Source: Actinomycetes bacterium
GTDB lineage: Bacteria > Actinomycetota > Actinomycetes > Streptosporangiales > Streptosporangiaceae
Assembly: GCA_025964615.1 (NCBI GenBank)
Contig: JAOPYM010000055.1
Span: forward strand, 1 to 44,285
Length of the DNA stretch: 44,285 nt
Reading direction: 5' to 3'
Shown: piece by piece, positions 41,066 to 44,285 of the stretch
How the letters are laid out: every line of letters starts with the position of its first letter
How positions within the stretch are numbered: the first letter of the stretch is position 1
Position numbers and translations under genes: made by a program
The notes under the pieces: model-generated
What the model saw: only the letters and a program-made list of their open reading frames with translations
Told to the model about the DNA's origin: nothing
Databases searched by the model: none

Positions 41066-41362
41066 GGAGGTCTCACCAGCCGTCGGCCAACGAGCAGTCC
41101 GGGGTTCCCGGGACATCCTCTCACTGGAAACGTGCCGATCCGGTCCTTCCGTTGAGTGGACGTCGTACGCCCGTATTGCCAGGCTCGGGACAGGAGCGAC
41201 GCCGCGTTCCACCAGAGGATGCACCACATCGCCTCCCCGTCACGTCGGCGACGTGCTCGCCAAGACGCAGGCCCGCGACCCCACCGTCACATGGTTGGAC
41301 ACCGGTCAGTGGAGTGAGCGTGGTGGCTGGACGTCGTACGCCCGTGTTGGCAGGCTCGTGAA
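41066..41362. repeat. Intergenic mosaic of duplicated gene fragments
   Basis: About 300 bp with no gene but two recognisable copied pieces. 41241-41280 repeats 40973-41012 of the response regulator (38 of 40 bases identical). 41157-41231 repeats 41328-41402, the upstream region and first ~13 codons of the cupin gene, with a few mismatches and without its ATG. The pieces are in reverse order relative to their sources, separated by CTCCCCGT. They look like debris from a tandem duplication and partial deletion. Confidence 0.8.
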
Positions 41363-41791
41363 ATGAGCGACGACGTGTTCCACCAGAGGATGCACCACAT
41401 CGTCCCGGCGGGCATGACCGCCGACACCGCGCAGACGCCCGGGATGGTCCGCAGGGCGGCGATCAGCGGTGTCACGGCCGGTTCGGAGCGGCTATGGATG
41501 GGAACCACGGAGGTCGCCGGGGGCGTCGTGTCGGCAGCCCACCACCACGGCGAATCCGAGACCGCCATCTACGTGGTCAGCGGCAACCCGCGGTTCGTGT
41601 TCATTGATCCGGACACGGGCGCCGAGACGCGGATCGACACGCGGCCCGGCGAGTTCGTCTTCGTACCCCCGTACGTCCCGCACCGGGAGGAGAACCCGGA
41701 CCCGGACGGCGCGGCGATCGTCGTGATCGCCCGCAGTACGCAGGAGGCCATCGTGGTCAACCTCCCCGGCCTGGGATCAGCCGCCCGGTAG
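41363..41791 (+). CDS. Cupin-domain protein
   Basis: A 142-aa single-domain cupin. Metal-binding motif 1 is SAAHHHGESETAIYVVSG (His60-62, Glu64 region) and motif 2 is GEFVFVPPYVPHREENPDP with His107. This fits a small mononuclear metal cupin such as an isomerase, epimerase or dioxygenase; substrate cannot be told. The N-terminus has VFHQRMHHIVPAGM. ATG 41363 lacks a strong ribosome site (GAAATGAGC context). The 3' end overlaps the convergent protease gene by 15 bp. Its 5' end is partly duplicated upstream. Confidence 0.86.
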   Translation: MSDDVFHQRMHHIVPAGMTADTAQTPGMVRRAAISGVTAGSERLWMGTTEVAGGVVSAAHHHGESETAIYVVSGNPRFVFIDPDTGAETRIDTRPGEFVFVPPYVPHREENPDPDGAAIVVIARSTQEAIVVNLPGLGSAAR

Positions 41792-42823
41792 CTGGCCGAG
41801 CGTCACGCTGACGGTCTTGGTGGTCCCGTCCGGCATCTGGACGGCGAGCTTCGCGTTGTCGCCCGGCTTCAGGTTGGCCAGGGTCTCGGCCAGCGCCGAC
41901 TGGGTGGGCGTCTTGGTGCCGTTGACCGACACGATGACATCGCCCGCCTTGATGCCCGCCTTGTCGGCGGCCCCGCCCGCAGCGACGGCGACGACCCCGA
42001 CGCCGTTGGGCTGCCCGGTGTTCAGGTCGACGGTGGTACGGACCGTGATACCGAGTGCGGCCCGCCCGGAGTTGTTCACCTTGCCGTTCTTGATGAGCTG
42101 CGGTGCGATCGACTTGACCGTGGCGCTGGGGATGGCGAAGCCGATGCCGACTGCGGCGCCGCCCAACTGCGGATCTCCGGCGGACGAGGACGGGATGCCG
42201 ATCACCTCGCCGCGCAGGGTGACCAGCGCGCCTCCGCTGTTGCCGGGGTTGATGGCGGCGCTGGTCTGGATCGAGTCCGCGATCGTCGCCCCGGGGAAGG
42301 AGCCCTCCCGCTTGGTGGTCACGGTACGGCCGAGGGCGGACACGATGCCCTGTGTCACGCTGCCGTTGAGGCCGAGCGGGTTGCCCATCGCCATGACGAT
42401 CTGGCCGACCTGCAACCTGGACGAATCGCCGAAGTTCGCAGGTGGCAGTTTCGAGCCTTCGACCTTGATCACGGCGAGGTCGTCGGCGGCGAACGCCCCG
42501 ACGAGGGTCCCCTTGAGGGCGTTGCCGCCGCTGGCCGGGGTCACCTCCAATGTCTTCGCTCCCGCGACGACATGGGCGTTGGTGACGATGTCGCCCTTGC
42601 CGTCGTACACCACACCCGACCCCTCGCCCTGGTCGGTGACGATCTGCACGACTGAGGGCAGCACCGTACGCACGACCTGCTCGTACAGCGCCTGCACCGG
42701 GTCCCCGCCCGCGCTCGCGGCGGCCGTTGCGTTCACCTTCTTGGCGGTGCCGCTGCTGCTACAACCGACGACGAGCCCTGCGGCCCCCGCCACCACGACC
42801 ACGACCACTGTTGTCATGCGCAC
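41777..42823 (-). CDS. HtrA/DegP-like S1C serine protease, lipoprotein
   Basis: A 348-aa extracytoplasmic trypsin-like protease. Lipobox AGAAGLVVGCSSSG puts the acylated Cys at 21. The catalytic triad is His84 (VTNAHVVAGAK), Asp115 (AADDLAVIKVEG) and Ser196 (INPGNSGGALV). A C-terminal PDZ domain occupies about 255-345 (VGVVAVAAGGAADKAGIKAG, DVIVSVNGTKTPT). The role is protein quality control outside the membrane. GTG 42823 has GGAAG about 10 nt upstream; ATG 42817 is possible. Confidence 0.93.
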   Translation of the reverse strand: MRMTTVVVVVVAGAAGLVVGCSSSGTAKKVNATAAASAGGDPVQALYEQVVRTVLPSVVQIVTDQGEGSGVVYDGKGDIVTNAHVVAGAKTLEVTPASGGNALKGTLVGAFAADDLAVIKVEGSKLPPANFGDSSRLQVGQIVMAMGNPLGLNGSVTQGIVSALGRTVTTKREGSFPGATIADSIQTSAAINPGNSGGALVTLRGEVIGIPSSSAGDPQLGGAAVGIGFAIPSATVKSIAPQLIKNGKVNNSGRAALGITVRTTVDLNTGQPNGVGVVAVAAGGAADKAGIKAGDVIVSVNGTKTPTQSALAETLANLKPGDNAKLAVQMPDGTTKTVSVTLGQLPGG

Positions 42824-42879
42824 GGGTGAGGTCTTCCCGATTTTCCGGGGATCACGGTCGGCTTGGCGTGGGTTTTACC

Positions 42880-43596
42880 TCAGCTCTTGTTGAGCCAGTG
42901 CGTGAGGGAGTCGCCCAGGGTCGTCCGGATCGCCAGGACGATGCCGCCGAGGGTGAGGATCGGGGTCACCACCCACTTCTCCACGTTCCCGTCAGTCCGC
43001 GGTACGAGGGGGATGCCCATCCGCCACTGAATCGGCCAGAACACCGGACAGCCCTCCGGAGTGAGGCAGTCCCCGGCGACATGGGCGAGGCAGCCGAGCG
43101 CGACCGCGTAGCCCGCCCAGTGCATGTCCAGGTTGTGCATGAGGAACACGCCGCCCGCCGCGAGGACCGCGTTGAGCAGCATGGAGAACTCCGCCTTCTT
43201 CTCGAACTGCAGGCCGATGCCGTGCAGGCCGAAACCGATGAGGAGGAACAGCACGCCCAGCCAGGCCTTCGGTGCGTACACAGTCAGCGCCCACGAGCCG
43301 GCGCCCGCGCCGATCGCGAAGAGCAGCGAGTGGGTCGCGTGCCGGTGCCCGCCCGAGACCGTGGCGACGATCTTGGTCAGCAGCCGGGTGATCGGGCCGT
43401 ACATGTTGGCGATGGTGCCGCTCTGATGGTCGGCGTCGGGCAACATCGCGGCACCCGCGCAGACTACGGCGCCGGCCGCGATCTGGGCCGGGCTCAGCGA
43501 CATGGCATAGACACCGAGCAGCTGGTGATCGGGAATGACGGGAGCGACGGCGAGCCAGGCGACCGCCCCGGACAGCGCGTGCGTGTGCCCCATCAT
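42880..43596 (-). CDS. YdjM-like membrane-bound metal-dependent hydrolase
   Basis: A 238-aa integral membrane protein of the YdjM/DUF457 family (LexA-controlled in E. coli). His/Asp motifs sit at the ends of membrane helices: MGHTHALSGAVAWLAV, AMLPDADHQSG, SGGHRHATHSLLF, LGCLAHVAGDCLTPEGCPV. The substrate is unknown. Helices include LGVLFLLIGFGLHGIGL and MLLNAVLAAGGVFLMHNLDM. ATG 43596 is followed by a second ATG. No partner genes are evident. Confidence 0.88.
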   Translation of the reverse strand: MMGHTHALSGAVAWLAVAPVIPDHQLLGVYAMSLSPAQIAAGAVVCAGAAMLPDADHQSGTIANMYGPITRLLTKIVATVSGGHRHATHSLLFAIGAGAGSWALTVYAPKAWLGVLFLLIGFGLHGIGLQFEKKAEFSMLLNAVLAAGGVFLMHNLDMHWAGYAVALGCLAHVAGDCLTPEGCPVFWPIQWRMGIPLVPRTDGNVEKWVVTPILTLGGIVLAIRTTLGDSLTHWLNKS

Positions 43597-43652
43597 GTCT
43601 GGAACGCCCTATTTGTCGACACGGCGGGACTGTAGCGTGATCATGGTCGCGC

Positions 43653-43815
43653 TTACAGTCGCCGCGCCGATATTTCCCCGTTTGCGCCCTGGCTGGCGCT
43701 GTTCGCGCCCTGGTCGGCGATCAGGCCGTCGCGTTCCATCGCCCGGAGGGTCTGGGTAAGGACCTTCGGGGTGACGCCGCAGGCAACAGCCGCATCACCG
43801 CCGCCCACTGAACCA
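43653..43815 (-). pseudogene. HxlR-type regulator fragment
   Basis: At 43720-43781 the minus strand reads a piece of an HxlR winged helix, CGVTPKVLTQTLRAMERDGL followed by IADQ, matching the recognition-helix segment of that family. Upstream it runs straight into palindromic repeat copy 4 at 43814, and downstream it ends after an unrelated tail at TAA 43653. About 20-25 of roughly 110 expected codons remain, so it is a non-functional remnant. Confidence 0.62.
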
Positions 43816-43877
43816 TTGACTCGTGGCGTTTCCCGCACCGTATGAAGAAAGGGTGCGGGAAACGCCACGACTCAACG
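43814..43877. repeat. Palindromic repeat family, copy 4
   Basis: A 64-bp copy with 27-bp arms and loop TATGAAGAAA. The left arm begins CATTGACTCGTGGCGTTTCC and the right arm ends GGGAAACGCCACGACTCAACG, sharing with copy 1 the C in CGACTC where copies 2 and 3 have G. It lies between the HxlR fragment and the 3' end of the helix-hairpin-helix gene, about 15 bp past that gene's stop. Confidence 0.94.
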
Positions 43878-43892
43878 GAGGGGGGTGGGGTG

Positions 43893-44285
43893 TTAGGGCA
43901 GGAAGAGGGCGTGTTCGGCCAGGTCGGGGGTGAGGGCGGGGGGCAGGGCGGCGACGGCGGAGAGCTCTTCGGCGGACATGAAACCGCCGACCTCGGTGCG
44001 CATCGCGTCGATCCTGGCGGCCAGCTCCGGGGTGATTCCCGGCAGCCTGACCAGGGCTGAGACGGGGGCGTGGTTGACGTCCACCAGACCACCGTCGTCG
44101 TAGCGCCTGGCCAGGTCGGGCCGGCCGATCCGCAGCTCACGGGCCAGACCTGGGTCGGAGCCGGCGAGCTCGCGCGCCTTCTGCCGCAATGCCCGCTGCT
44201 TGCGGACCTGCGCGACGGCCGTCTCGTTGGTGCCCGCCAGGCCGTCCGGATCGAACACCCTGCGCCGCACCAGGAACGCGTGCAC
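43893..44285 (-). CDS. Helix-hairpin-helix protein, N-terminus beyond the window
   Basis: The last 130 or so codons of a gene that enters from the right edge; the frame is open there, so the true start is outside. The C-terminal part holds a ComEA-like helix-hairpin-helix motif (VDVNHAPVSALVRLPGITPE, LAARIDAMRTEVGGFMSAEE). The preceding region is basic and helical (VRKQRALRQKARELA). Helix-hairpin-helix motifs bind DNA or mediate packing, but the rest of this protein is not visible, so function is open. Confidence 0.75.
   Translation of the reverse strand: MHAFLVRRRVFDPDGLAGTNETAVAQVRKQRALRQKARELAGSDPGLARELRIGRPDLARRYDDGGLVDVNHAPVSALVRLPGITPELAARIDAMRTEVGGFMSAEELSAVAALPPALTPDLAEHALFLP

Noticed and set aside
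41157-41280. A separate small gene in the regulator-cupin spacer
   Set aside because: The only similarity is to duplicated pieces of the two neighbours, out of order and lacking a start codon.
12369-43877. Reading the four palindromes as a CRISPR array
   Set aside because: Copies are 4-19 kb apart with no regular spacers and no cas genes nearby; they are dispersed palindromes.
1-44285. tRNA or rRNA genes
   Set aside because: No conserved T-loop/anticodon arrangement or rRNA core sequence was noticed on either strand by eye; a dedicated scan was not possible.

Overview
This window reads as chromosomal DNA of a GC-rich, multicellular-type actinobacterium, most likely a Streptosporangiales or Streptomyces-like genus. 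The evidence is the very high GC content, the frequent GTG and TTG starts, and actinobacterial families such as Mce/YrbE, DUF3052, DUF5685, DUF574, NrtR, HTH-TPR regulators and a split xanthine dehydrogenase. The exact genus cannot be fixed from sequence reading alone.

Layout. 1-1.6 kb: a DUF4913 protein cut by the left edge and an RNase H-fold protein, both minus strand. 1.7-11.2 kb: a complete nine-gene Mce lipid-import operon (yrbEA, yrbEB, mceA-F, Mce-associated protein), tightly coupled by 4-bp overlaps and closed by a strong hairpin at 1713-1742; its MceG-type ATPase is not in the window. 11.3-16.9 kb: a STAS protein, a NrtR-like Nudix regulator with a VWA protein, CutA with DUF3052, a DUF2236 oxygenase, a CsoR repressor and a histidine phosphatase. 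17-20.3 kb: a membrane protein / histidine kinase / response regulator operon. 20.4-21.5 kb: alanine dehydrogenase.

21.7-31.9 kb: a purine-degradation region (OHCU decarboxylase, HIU hydrolase, uricase, three xanthine dehydrogenase subunits, an 8-oxoguanine-type deaminase, glycerate kinase). Its catalytic genes are intact. The NCS2 purine permease is an internally deleted remnant, only the C-terminal helix-turn-helix of a PucR regulator survives, and a tnpB-only IS605-type element sits between uricase and HIU hydrolase. A DUF574 methyltransferase remnant lies nearby.

31.9-36.5 kb: a 37-codon secreted-peptide ORF divergent from an HTH-TPR regulator (a possible peptide-sensing pair), a DUF5685 protein with a Gly/Pro repeat and a Cys-rich tail, and an acyl-CoA synthetase. 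36.6-44.3 kb: CopC, a CopD-CtaG fusion, a second two-component system, a small mosaic duplication, a cupin, an HtrA-like lipoprotein protease, a YdjM-like protein, an HxlR fragment and a helix-hairpin-helix protein cut by the right edge.

The most unusual signal is a family of four near-identical 63-65-bp palindromes (12369, 16931, 35252, 43814). Two supply the final Arg and stop codon of the neighbouring gene, one is read in frame inside the acyl-CoA synthetase just before its ATP-binding motif, and one abuts a truncated regulator. They resemble REP/MITE-like or Rickettsia-type palindromic elements, and I do not recognise the family.
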